Source of the DNA: an uncultured Erysipelotrichaceae bacterium
GTDB taxonomy: Bacteria; Bacillota_I; Bacilli_A; Erysipelotrichales; Erysipelotrichaceae
DNA: 9,252 nucleotides
Direction: 5' to 3'
Assembly: GCA_947575425.1 (NCBI GenBank)
Contig: CANPNQ010000020.1
Span: 1-9,252 of the forward strand
The notes beneath the pieces are model-generated. The model was given only the letters and a program-made list of their open reading frames with translations, ran no database searches and had not been told where the DNA came from. Position 1 is the stretch's first letter, and each line of letters opens with the position of its first letter. Made by a program: the position numbers and the translations under genes. Below, in pieces: positions 1 to 7,044 of this stretch.

Positions 1-3000
1 GAAGAAGGGTATGCGGCCGAGAATATCCTGGTTGATCGTGATGAGATAAGTGATGATGTTGTGTATTTATCGGATATCCCATATCAAAAGGCGCAAGTGG
101 GATGGGGAACTGTTAGCTTGGATAAAACCTCATCCAATACTTCGCTGAATGTAGTAGTCAACGGAAGTACTACAACTTTTAAAAAGGGTATATGGGCACA
201 TGCGACTTCTACCGTAGAATATGATATCAGTGAGTATAAGGATTATGATTATTTTTCTACGTATTATGGGTTGACTACATCCGCTGGAAACAATGGAAAT
301 GGTGTTAAATTCTATATTTATACTTCTGCGGACGGCAAGACATGGGATTTAAAGACCGAAGAAAACCCGACCGCATTAAAGAGTTCTAATAGTGCGGTGA
401 TGGTGAAAATAGATATCAGAGATGTAAACTATATCCGTCTTTACGCAAATGATAATGGCAGCAATGGTTCAGATCATGCTGTCTGGGCGGATGCAAAGTT
501 GATAAAAGAAGGCTACAGTGAAAATGTAACAAGAACAGTGGAAGAATTAGACGCTGAAATTAAGTCGAAATATCGAAGAGGACCAATTCAGGATGATCTG
601 CGTCTGACGCTGTTACAAAGAGATTTGATTAACCGTATGGGACAGTACAATCTGCGCAGTTTTATTGAAGCAGATCCAAAAAATAAAGAAACCTTGGAGT
701 GGTTCTTAAATAATGAAGAAGCACTGCGTTTATGGACAGTCGGCGGAACTCCCAACGGATCTTATTTAAATGCATTGAATGTATTGAGTAGACTCTATCA
801 TGCTCATAAGGAAGATTTGCAGAATGAGAGTCTAACCGCAAACGGAGTGAAATATAAAGATCTGTACTTAAAGATGATGCTTTCTTTGTCATTGACGCAC
901 TCTGCCGGGGTTCCATTATGGATTAGCGGGAATCAGTATTCGGATGCGGTTATTCGTTATGAAATTTATAAAGATATGCATCTGAATAATCAGTTAGACA
1001 GTGCCTCTATGTTTGAAACCCTAACCGTGGAGGAAATGCGATGGCTGATGCATGTCAATATTGATGATGAAGAAATTAAGTGGCTGCGCGATTATTCCAG
1101 CAAGTTTTCAAATGCCAGCGATCGTTTCAATCCCTATAAGTACATGAAATATACATTTGGTTACAGTTATTATAGACCAATCTATTATTCACAGGCGAAC
1201 TATGCAAAATGGGATAAAAAGTATAACTTATCAAAATATAATATCACCTATCAATCCGGTAAGCCTAAATTATGGATTGTCTTTGAGGAGGGGGCAGTCT
1301 GCGGCGGCCTTTCTAAAACAGCAGCCAACCTATGGGGGGTATGGGGATATCCGGCCAGTACGGTAGGGCAGCCGGGTCACTGCGCTTATATTTACATGTA
1401 CAATGCCGGTGGCGGCAAAAATGCTTGGCAGTTAGCCAATAGTGTGGTATCCACCGGCTGGGCAAATACTTCACCAGTAGGTCATATGCCCAATGGATGG
1501 GGTGGTGGAGGATATTATGCCACAAACGGTGGTGCCATTAAATCAGCTTCTTACTTCTTCTTAGCGCAGGAAGCACAAAACGAATATGAGAAATATGAAC
1601 AAGCAGAATTGATTTTATTGTTAGCGAATGTATATCGTGATGACTGGAATATGTTGGATCAAATTTATCATGATGCGTTGGCTGAAGAAAGCATCAATCT
1701 CGATGCTTGGTTAGGCGTGATCAACATGGCGATTGATTCGCGATCAGGCATGTCACAAGCAGAATTGTTTGAGTTGGCTGAAGAAGTTGCGGATGTTATG
1801 ACTTGGAATCCGCTTCCAATGTATGACTTAACCCGCAGAATCGGAACGAAGATTACTGCGCCTGAATACAAAGCGAATTTGTTGATGCTTCAAAACGAAA
1901 CACTAAATAAGGCGAAATCCGCAACCCCTGCCAATACGGTTCAATATAAAGAGGTGCCGGTTGTCGCACAGGCTATTTTAGGTGAAGTCGATTCCAGAAT
2001 CGCAACTTTCTCCTTCGATGGTCCCAATGCGGGAAAAATTGTGTTATCAAAACAACTTCAAAGTTCGCAAGTCACATGGAGTTATAGTTTGGATGGCGGT
2101 AACACGTGGAAGGATAACTATACACCGTCTGTTCAGCTGACGCAGGGAGAAATAGACAGTATTGATGTCAATAAAGATATTAAAGTTCATATTGTTGGAT
2201 TGCCAAGAGAAGAAAAAAATATCTATACGATCAACATAACAAAAGGTGTATTCCCAACCGGAAGCGTTGCAACCAATGATGAGGAAGATAAACTTTTTGG
2301 TGCTACGGAAGAAATGGAATGGACATTCGATCTTGCTCAAGGGTGGAACTCATTCGCAAATTCTAATCCAGTACTGAGCGGCGATAAGAGGCTGTATATG
2401 AGAGTGGGCGCAACTGGCACCAGCATTGCCAGCGATACGGTTCATTACACATTTACAAACAATCGCACGGATGATAAAAAGGCTTATATCAAAACAGAGT
2501 CCTTAAGTGTTTCTTCTGTATCAGAGAAGGGCAGCGGCGATCCAAAGAGTATTTTAGATGGTAATCTGAATACTTTCTGGACTTCTTATCGAACTGCAAC
2601 ATATTATCCCGGATATGTAGTCATTCAAACGGATCGGCCTAGATATATTACTGCCGTGGACTTTGTGCCGGCGAAGGGCGCAGTTGTTAGCGGAATAGGT
2701 GGTGGTATGAATTATGGGCGCCCGGAAACATTGGAAGTCTATGTTAGTATGGATGGCAAAGAGTGGACACTCGCTGGCAAGCGCAGTGGTTTGAGTAATG
2801 ATTTAAACACAAAGACCATTACATTAGATCAGCCTGTACTGGCGAGTTATGTAAAAGTATATTGTCCTAAAGTTCATCCAAGTATTAGTAATGCATTTGC
2901 TGTATCCGGCATCAAATTGTATGAAGATTTAACAGTGGATAAAACGCCGTATGCGGATGTGAACTATAACATTGTGAAAAAGACAAATAAAAATGTTACG

Positions 3001-5121
3001 GTGGAATTGGTAAATCCAACTAAGGAAATCAAGGTGACAAATAATGGCGGAAAAACAACCTATACATTCACCCAAAATGGTTCCTTTACGTTTGAATTTG
3101 AAGATAAACAGGGACATAAGGGCAGTACCACAGCGACGGTGGATTGGATTGATAAAACTGCGCCGCAGATGAATGTAAGTTATAGTACAACAAGCGCAAC
3201 AAGCGAAGATGTTGTCGCAACGCTGAGTTTTACAAAAGCAAATGTAACCATCACATCATCAGATGTGGATGTAGCCACCAATCCGGTGGATGAGAGTAAA
3301 ACGATTACGTTCTTAGAGAATGGGGCTTATCATTTAGAATTTACAGATGAACTTGGAAATGTTGGAACCAAGACGGTTTCAGTGGATTGGATTGATAAGG
3401 AAGCTCCGACTGCACAGTTTGAATACAGCACAACAGCGATGACGGATAAAGAAGTTGTCGCAACGCTGGTTCCAAGTGAATCGGTTACGGTATTGAATAA
3501 TGATGGAAAAGACACTTATACATTTGAGGATAATGGCAGTTTCACCTTCGAATTTCAAGATGAAGTCGGCAATATAGGAAGTGCGACTGCGAATGTATAC
3601 TGGATTGCCGATATGCCGGAAGTCAAAGTTACGTACTCAAATGAAAAACCGACCAATCAAAATGTTACAGCTACGCTGGAGATTGATGCTGGATACAAAC
3701 TGATGAACAACGGCGGTAAAAATGTCTATACATTTGAAGATAGCGGCGAATTTGCCTTTGAATACATTGCGCCCAATGGCTTAACCGGCCGGGTTCCTGT
3801 TAAAGTGGATTGGATTGATAAAATCAATCCAACCGGTGAATTTAGCTTCTCCATCGATAAGCCTACGAATAAATCGGTTGTCGCTACCTTGAAACCAAGT
3901 GAGAAAGTTAAGATTTTGAACAACGGCGGAAAGGATACCTATACATTTACCAATAACGGTGAATTTACCTTTGAATTTGAGGATATGGTAGGTAATCAGG
4001 GTACTGCTAAAGTTAAAGTTGATTGGATTGATCGTGTAATACCGAATGCGTTGTTGGAGTATAGCACAAAATCATCAACCAATCAATCCGTAACGGTAAC
4101 GCTGAAACCTGATAAGAAAGTAACTATTTTGAATAATGACGGAAAAGATCGCTATACGTTTGATAAAAACGGAGAATTTGTATTTGAGTATGTGGATGCG
4201 GCTGGCAATCGCAATAAAACAACCGCAGAGGTTACTTGGATTGACAAGACTGCACCAACAGCAACCATCGAATACAGCACAAGAGGACAAACTAATGGCT
4301 CTGTTATCGCTACATTAAGACCAAGTGAGAATGTGAAGATTTTGAACAATGGCGGTAAAAGCACCTATACGTTCAGCAAAAACGGAAGTTTCACATTCGA
4401 GTTTGCGGATGTGGCCGGCAACGTAGGAAAAGCAACTGCCAGTGTTACTTGGATTGGATCCGGTAATCAGTCCTCGAATAATGCGGATCTTGATAACGCC
4501 AATAAGCCATTCTACAATACCATCAATATGGGTAATAACACGATGAACAATGACACGAATGACAAGAAATATCAGAGTCTAGCAAGTGAGAATATCAGCG
4601 TGAAACTGCCGGAAGAATTGCTTGCGAAATATCCGGGCGCATCGCTCAGCCATACGACACTGACCTTGAGTGACATTCAAAAAGAGCGTTATGGCAAGGA
4701 CAGCGAACTATATGAAGTTCAGTTGGTAAGCAAGGACAAACAAGCGATTGATGTCAGTGATGAAAGCATAGAGCAGACCATTCGCTTGAAAGAGGGCAAG
4801 AAGCTGGTCGCTGTCTATGGCGTGAATGAAGATGGCAGTGTCATCAAGCTGAATTTTGATATCAATGATCAAAATGAAGTAGTATTCCAAAGCAAGGGGC
4901 TTGGCAAATTTATCATCTCCTATGAATCAGAAATCAAGGATAAGGATGATCAGGATGAGCCGAAGCAAGAGGATAACACAAAGCCTGATACGTCTGAGAA
5001 TGAGGATGATGCATCCGAAAATCAGTGGATGAATTACTTGCCTTGGGTGGCAATTATCGCAGTCGCGGCTATTGGCGGAGGATTCTTCTTCATGAAAGGA
5101 AAAGGCAGAGACGAGGACTAA
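1..5121 (+). CDS. Giant multidomain cell-surface protein (NPCBM, transglutaminase-like, F5/8C, Ig-like repeats, C-terminal TM anchor), 5' partial
   Basis: The reading frame is open from base 1, so the start codon and any signal peptide lie upstream; the GTG at 61 is only an internal Val. At least 1706 residues are present. Modules in order: NPCBM-like carbohydrate-binding domain (about 67-516, with GIWAHATSTVEYDIS); a long helical region (about 520-1240); a transglutaminase-like core (Cys codon 1300, His 1378, Asn 1438); TPR-like helices (about 1560-1920); an unnamed beta domain with SLDGGNTWK (about 1950-2250); an F5/8 type C module (about 2500-2930, SILDGNLNTFWTS); seven Ig-like repeats (2941-4458); an Asn-rich linker; a globular domain (about 4567-4929); an Asp/Glu/Lys linker; one membrane helix (about 5035-5092) and a charged tail ending RDED. 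Such modules typify extracellular glycan-binding proteins of gut Firmicutes. The likely role is anchoring to, or acting on, glycoprotein or polysaccharide; the substrate is unknown, and any further catalytic domain upstream cannot be seen. Confidence 0.95.
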   Translation, partial: EEGYAAENILVDRDEISDDVVYLSDIPYQKAQVGWGTVSLDKTSSNTSLNVVVNGSTTTFKKGIWAHATSTVEYDISEYKDYDYFSTYYGLTTSAGNNGNGVKFYIYTSADGKTWDLKTEENPTALKSSNSAVMVKIDIRDVNYIRLYANDNGSNGSDHAVWADAKLIKEGYSENVTRTVEELDAEIKSKYRRGPIQDDLRLTLLQRDLINRMGQYNLRSFIEADPKNKETLEWFLNNEEALRLWTVGGTPNGSYLNALNVLSRLYHAHKEDLQNESLTANGVKYKDLYLKMMLSLSLTHSAGVPLWISGNQYSDAVIRYEIYKDMHLNNQLDSASMFETLTVEEMRWLMHVNIDDEEIKWLRDYSSKFSNASDRFNPYKYMKYTFGYSYYRPIYYSQANYAKWDKKYNLSKYNITYQSGKPKLWIVFEEGAVCGGLSKTAANLWGVWGYPASTVGQPGHCAYIYMYNAGGGKNAWQLANSVVSTGWANTSPVGHMPNGWGGGGYYATNGGAIKSASYFFLAQEAQNEYEKYEQAELILLLANVYRDDWNMLDQIYHDALAEESINLDAWLGVINMAIDSRSGMSQAELFELAEEVADVMTWNPLPMYDLTRRIGTKITAPEYKANLLMLQNETLNKAKSATPANTVQYKEVPVVAQAILGEVDSRIATFSFDGPNAGKIVLSKQLQSSQVTWSYSLDGGNTWKDNYTPSVQLTQGEIDSIDVNKDIKVHIVGLPREEKNIYTINITKGVFPTGSVATNDEEDKLFGATEEMEWTFDLAQGWNSFANSNPVLSGDKRLYMRVGATGTSIASDTVHYTFTNNRTDDKKAYIKTESLSVSSVSEKGSGDPKSILDGNLNTFWTSYRTATYYPGYVVIQTDRPRYITAVDFVPAKGAVVSGIGGGMNYGRPETLEVYVSMDGKEWTLAGKRSGLSNDLNTKTITLDQPVLASYVKVYCPKVHPSISNAFAVSGIKLYEDLTVDKTPYADVNYNIVKKTNKNVTVELVNPTKEIKVTNNGGKTTYTFTQNGSFTFEFEDKQGHKGSTTATVDWIDKTAPQMNVSYSTTSATSEDVVATLSFTKANVTITSSDVDVATNPVDESKTITFLENGAYHLEFTDELGNVGTKTVSVDWIDKEAPTAQFEYSTTAMTDKEVVATLVPSESVTVLNNDGKDTYTFEDNGSFTFEFQDEVGNIGSATANVYWIADMPEVKVTYSNEKPTNQNVTATLEIDAGYKLMNNGGKNVYTFEDSGEFAFEYIAPNGLTGRVPVKVDWIDKINPTGEFSFSIDKPTNKSVVATLKPSEKVKILNNGGKDTYTFTNNGEFTFEFEDMVGNQGTAKVKVDWIDRVIPNALLEYSTKSSTNQSVTVTLKPDKKVTILNNDGKDRYTFDKNGEFVFEYVDAAGNRNKTTAEVTWIDKTAPTATIEYSTRGQTNGSVIATLRPSENVKILNNGGKSTYTFSKNGSFTFEFADVAGNVGKATASVTWIGSGNQSSNNADLDNANKPFYNTINMGNNTMNNDTNDKKYQSLASENISVKLPEELLAKYPGASLSHTTLTLSDIQKERYGKDSELYEVQLVSKDKQAIDVSDESIEQTIRLKEGKKLVAVYGVNEDGSVIKLNFDINDQNEVVFQSKGLGKFIISYESEIKDKDDQDEPKQEDNTKPDTSENEDDASENQWMNYLPWVAIIAVAAIGGGFFFMKGKGRDED
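1243..1530 (+). other. Transglutaminase-like (papain-fold) core within the giant protein
   Basis: The stretch reads EEGAVCGGLSKTAANLWG, then GYPASTVGQPGHCAYIYMYN, then NAWQLAN. This follows the order of the transglutaminase-like superfamily: a Cys at the start of a helix, a 'G-(I/Y)-P-A...V-G' segment, a His opening a beta strand, and a polar third residue after a Trp strand. The candidate triad is Cys (codon 1300), His (1378) and Asn (1438); many relatives use Asp at the third position, and Asn is the papain-like variant. A very Gly-rich loop with an N-G-W-G-G-G-G-Y-Y pattern follows at about 1489-1520. Members include protein crosslinkers, peptidases and glycan-associated enzymes, so the reaction cannot be named from this. 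The assignment rests on motif reading only. Confidence 0.65.
2941..4458 (+). repeat. Seven tandem Ig-like repeats in the giant surface protein
   Basis: Seven consecutive protein repeats of 67-81 residues occupy 2941-3165, 3166-3408, 3409-3618, 3619-3831, 3832-4044, 4045-4257 and 4258-4458. The consensus runs YST...TN.SV.ATL.PSE.V.ILNNGGK.TYTF..NG.FTFEF.D..GN.G...V.WIDK.AP. They resemble bacterial Ig-like stalk domains that hold binding modules away from the cell surface. Repeats 3, 5, 6 and 7 are the most alike. Repeat 2 is longest and has replaced the NNGGK segment with a longer TSSDVDVATNPVDESK insertion. Repeat 4 has an unusual YIAPNGLTGR in place of the D..GN turn. The last repeat ends WIGSG and runs into the Asn-rich linker. 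Confidence 0.9.
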
Positions 5122-5147
5122 GTATTGTGTGAAATTGTAACGCAATT

Positions 5148-5177
5148 AGGATCATTTCTTTGGAAATGATCCTTTTT
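5148..5177 (+). terminator. Rho-independent terminator of the giant surface-protein gene
   Basis: Perfect 11-bp stem AGGATCATTTC (5148-5158) and GAAATGATCCT (5163-5173) with a four-base TTTG loop, followed directly by a T run to 5177. It lies 26 bases after the TAA stop of the surface-protein gene, so it very probably ends that transcript. Confidence 0.9.
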
Positions 5178-5243
5178 ACATAGGTAAGGGTTGATTGCAA
5201 AAAAAAGCAGATGAGTGGATGCCTGCGGATGATATGTGAAAGC

Positions 5244-5271
5244 TTTACATTTTAGCTGAGCATGAAATAAT
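5244..5271 (+). promoter_or_regulatory. Weak candidate promoter in the intergenic region
   Basis: TTTACA (5244-5249) and AATAAT (5266-5271) with a 16-base spacer each match the sigma-A consensus at five of six positions. It would transcribe toward the small ORF at 5421. The spacing is slightly short, it overlaps a hairpin, and AT-rich sequence produces such matches by chance, so this is only a candidate. Confidence 0.2.
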
Positions 5272-5420
5272 GATTCGTGCTAGCATGAGAATGATCAGGA
5301 ATTGCATAGGTACAATGTGGCGATGAGCAAGCACCAATGACTTATATGAGAAGTATGATCAAAAGAGGTTATTTTCAATAGGATGGATGAGGAATTGATT
5401 ACAAGGAGGTGAAACAGACT

Positions 5421-5555
5421 GTGTTCATACAGTTGTGGCAATCCATTGCAGATCTTAGAAACAGCGTATTTTCCCTGTGTATGAATGAGATCATACTCGC
5501 GAAATGCATAAAAGAAGGCGGTTTAGGAACAAAAAAGGCGGTTCATCAATACTGA
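5421..5555 (+). CDS. Possible small protein (44 aa) behind a near-perfect Shine-Dalgarno sequence; doubtful
   Basis: AAGGAGGTGA at 5403-5412 matches the 16S anti-Shine-Dalgarno very closely and lies about 11 bases (measured from GGAGG) before a GTG at 5421. The frame then runs 44 codons to TGA at 5553. The product begins MFIQLWQSIADLRNSVF and ends GGLGTKKAVHQY; it has two Cys, no clear signal or membrane segment, and no family I recognise. The same frame is open from 5391, and an alternative GTG at 5409 lies inside the Shine-Dalgarno itself. The last codons overlap the hairpin at 5523-5573. The strong ribosome binding site argues for translation. The GTG start, the short length, and the lack of a good promoter or homology argue against it; it could be the remnant of a lost gene. 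Confidence 0.25.
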   Translation: MFIQLWQSIADLRNSVFSLCMNEIILAKCIKEGGLGTKKAVHQY

Positions 5556-5573
5556 TGAATCACCTTTTCCTAA
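5523..5573 (-). terminator. Long hairpin, probable terminator of the minus-strand ceramidase-like gene
   Basis: Inner arms AAAAGGCGGTTCATCA (5533-5548) and TGATGAATCACCTTTT (5553-5568) pair around an ATAC loop, with one mismatch and one wobble. An outer TTAGG (5523-5527) and CCTAA (5569-5573) can extend the stem past a bulge. On the minus strand the stem is followed by a run of six T (complement of 5531-5536), the expected terminator tail. It lies about 200 bases past the stop of the minus-strand gene. On the plus strand the T stretch falls inside the stem, so termination there is less convincing. Confidence 0.6.
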
Positions 5574-5776
5574 GTAAGAAGCATGTTATTTTACCTGTAT
5601 CATCCTCTGCATTCCATAAAACACAATGTTGCTTCCTATTTTTCGGCAATTTCATACACTCTTTATCGCTACGATTTTTACCATCGCTTTTTTACGACAG
5701 CACATAAAATCTACCACATATCAATAATAAGCAAAAAATATGACGGTCTGTTGAGCGTCGATCTCCATTGGAAAGC

Positions 5777-6934
5777 TTACTTTCCTAACTTTTCCAAGTG
5801 CTCAGCATATTGGCGCTTACAAGCAGGAGTGAGCGTATCGGTAAAGGTTTCATAAGTGATGAAATCATCCTCGAGTCCGGTCACATAAGGAGAATAGCCA
5901 TTGGAATAACAAACTAGAATGGAATGATCCAAATGAATGAAATCATTATAACTGCTGAACAATTCGTTGGGCGCAAAGACGAGTCGGTATGGTCCAAGCT
6001 GGACTTTAGATAATAAGAGCTGCTTGTCCAATGTATCTAGCTGATGCGATAGGTTCTCTCTTACCTGAGCGCCGATATGAATTGTCTCTACTTCTCTTCG
6101 AGTCAAGTGCGCAGGCAAGTGCGAAATATCAATTTCTTCAAAGGAATGGGTCAGTGGAAATTCAATGCTTTCGTATTCCAAATGATCAAGGGGCAGCAAA
6201 TGCAGTGGCTGCTTCATCATCTCAATGATTTTAGCGACCAAGCGATCTCCCAACTCTTTCATTCCCTGCCAGTCCTGAGAGGAGCGAGTAAAGCGCGTGG
6301 AGATATCGCCATCAGCTCCCTGTAAAAAGGTAAAGGCAACCTGAGGAAACAGATTATGGCACTGTGATATTACATAACCGGGGTACTCGGCGGTGAAATA
6401 AGGGGTATCACCATGGTGGATGGTAGGATGCGCATTATGCGTAATCATGAGTGCAGCGCGTTCCCCATTTTTAAAAATATGCAGCAGCTGAACATAAATA
6501 TGCTCGGCTTCGTGATGAGAAATACGACTCTTACCCAAGCCATCAAAAAATTCTCGTTGATAAGCGATCTCGTAATCGCCTTCCTCCAGTTCCATATGGA
6601 TGCATGCCTCATACAGCTTGTGCAATAAGAAATCACAGTATTGAGCTGATTTGGGATTGGGCGCAAAATGTGTATGAGTAGAACTGATCGTCACATGAAC
6701 CGTTTCCTTATACTGCTTTTGTAGTCGCTCTTGAAGCTGCAATTGCAGGGACAGTGGCAAGCCTAAATTATCACAGGAAATCAGAAAGCATATCATCTGT
6801 TCTTCCGCAAATGCAAAGATGCGGGCATGGCAATCGTCATGGTATTCATTGATTACTTCTGTTTGCTGAATAAAGCCGGCTGCGGTAATCGGAAAGTCTG
6901 CATTAATGATAATTTGCTTGTTTTGAAATTTCAT
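5777..6934 (-). CDS. Compact neutral ceramidase-superfamily hydrolase, probably cytoplasmic
   Basis: The 385-residue product carries marks of the neutral/alkaline non-lysosomal ceramidase superfamily, zinc amidases that cleave the N-acyl bond of ceramide. Seen here: SSTHTHFAP (His87/His89), THNAHPTIHHGD (His169), FLQGADGDIST (207-213, matching the family's G-D-hydrophobic-S segment with the catalytic Ser), FAPNELF (Glu324) and CYSNGYSPY (Tyr347/Tyr350). These correspond in order to the His, His, Glu and Tyr metal ligands known from the bacterial enzyme. Secreted ceramidases are about 650 residues with a signal peptide and a C-terminal domain; this protein has neither. The start is set at 6934 because AAAAGGAGA (complement of 6941-6949) precedes that ATG by seven bases, whereas the in-frame ATG at 6952 has no ribosome binding site. 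The gene stands alone, diverging from murQ. The true substrate could be another N-acyl compound, such as an N-acyl amino sugar. Confidence 0.75.
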   Translation of the reverse strand: MKFQNKQIIINADFPITAAGFIQQTEVINEYHDDCHARIFAFAEEQMICFLISCDNLGLPLSLQLQLQERLQKQYKETVHVTISSTHTHFAPNPKSAQYCDFLLHKLYEACIHMELEEGDYEIAYQREFFDGLGKSRISHHEAEHIYVQLLHIFKNGERAALMITHNAHPTIHHGDTPYFTAEYPGYVISQCHNLFPQVAFTFLQGADGDISTRFTRSSQDWQGMKELGDRLVAKIIEMMKQPLHLLPLDHLEYESIEFPLTHSFEEIDISHLPAHLTRREVETIHIGAQVRENLSHQLDTLDKQLLLSKVQLGPYRLVFAPNELFSSYNDFIHLDHSILVCYSNGYSPYVTGLEDDFITYETFTDTLTPACKRQYAEHLEKLGK

Positions 6935-6959
6935 AATCGTTCTCCTTTTCATCGTCTTT

Positions 6960-6968
6960 ATTTTATCA
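6960..6968 (-). promoter_or_regulatory. Candidate extended -10 element for the ceramidase-like gene
   Basis: On the minus strand TGATAAAAT (complement of 6960-6968) forms an extended -10 (TG-N-TAAAAT) about 25 bases upstream of the ATG at 6934. No good -35 hexamer lies 16-18 bases upstream, so recognition would depend on the TG extension. Assignment is tentative. Confidence 0.4.
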
Positions 6969-6988
6969 TTTTTTTCATCACTAGTATA

Positions 6989-7016
6989 TTGAAAATAAAC
7001 ATAAATTTGCTATAAT
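6989..7016 (+). promoter_or_regulatory. Extended sigma-A-type promoter of the murQ cluster
   Basis: TTGAAA (6989-6994), a 16-base spacer and a perfect TATAAT (7011-7016) preceded by TGC (7008-7010), an extended -10. Transcription would begin near 7023 and leave a leader of only about 22 bases before the murQ start. The -10 contains the upstream in-frame ATG at 7015, which rules that codon out as the translation start. The promoter is back to back with that of the minus-strand gene, so a single regulator bound here could affect both. Confidence 0.8.
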
Positions 7017-7044
7017 GGTCGTATTAGAAAAAGGAGAAAAAATT

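Larger units (their letters stand above)
5178..5776. other. Long intergenic region without a convincing gene
   Basis: About 600 bases separate the surface-protein terminator from the end of the converging ceramidase-like gene. All six frames are broken often. One plus-strand frame from about 5209 gives protein-like stretches between scattered stops, but stop density is near that expected by chance, so a decayed gene is not supported. Contents worth noting are an imperfect hairpin (AGCATGAA 5259-5266 with TTCGTGCT 5274-5281, one G-T pair), a possible small ORF at 5421-5555, and the large hairpin at 5523-5573. Nothing recognisable as an RNA gene, insertion sequence or repeat array was seen. Confidence 0.6.

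Noticed and set aside
2941..4458. Periodic repeats considered as a DNA-level array such as CRISPR
   Set aside because: The roughly 213-base period is in-frame protein repetition with diverged DNA, not short identical repeats with unique spacers.
5209..5500. Possible decayed gene in one plus-strand frame with scattered stops
   Set aside because: Stop density is about that expected by chance at this base composition, and no recognisable family signature appears.
5583..5855. 90-residue plus-strand ORF MLFYLYHPLHSIKHNV...
   Set aside because: It runs into the antisense of the ceramidase-like gene, has no ribosome binding site, and its composition looks noncoding.
6935..6952. ATG 6952 as the ceramidase-like gene start
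   Set aside because: No ribosome binding site precedes it, while its own extra codons contain the AAAAGGAGA site that serves ATG 6934.
7015..7044. In-frame ATG ten codons upstream of the chosen murQ start
   Set aside because: It overlaps the perfect TATAAT -10 element, so it would not be in the transcript; ATG 7045 has a good ribosome binding site.
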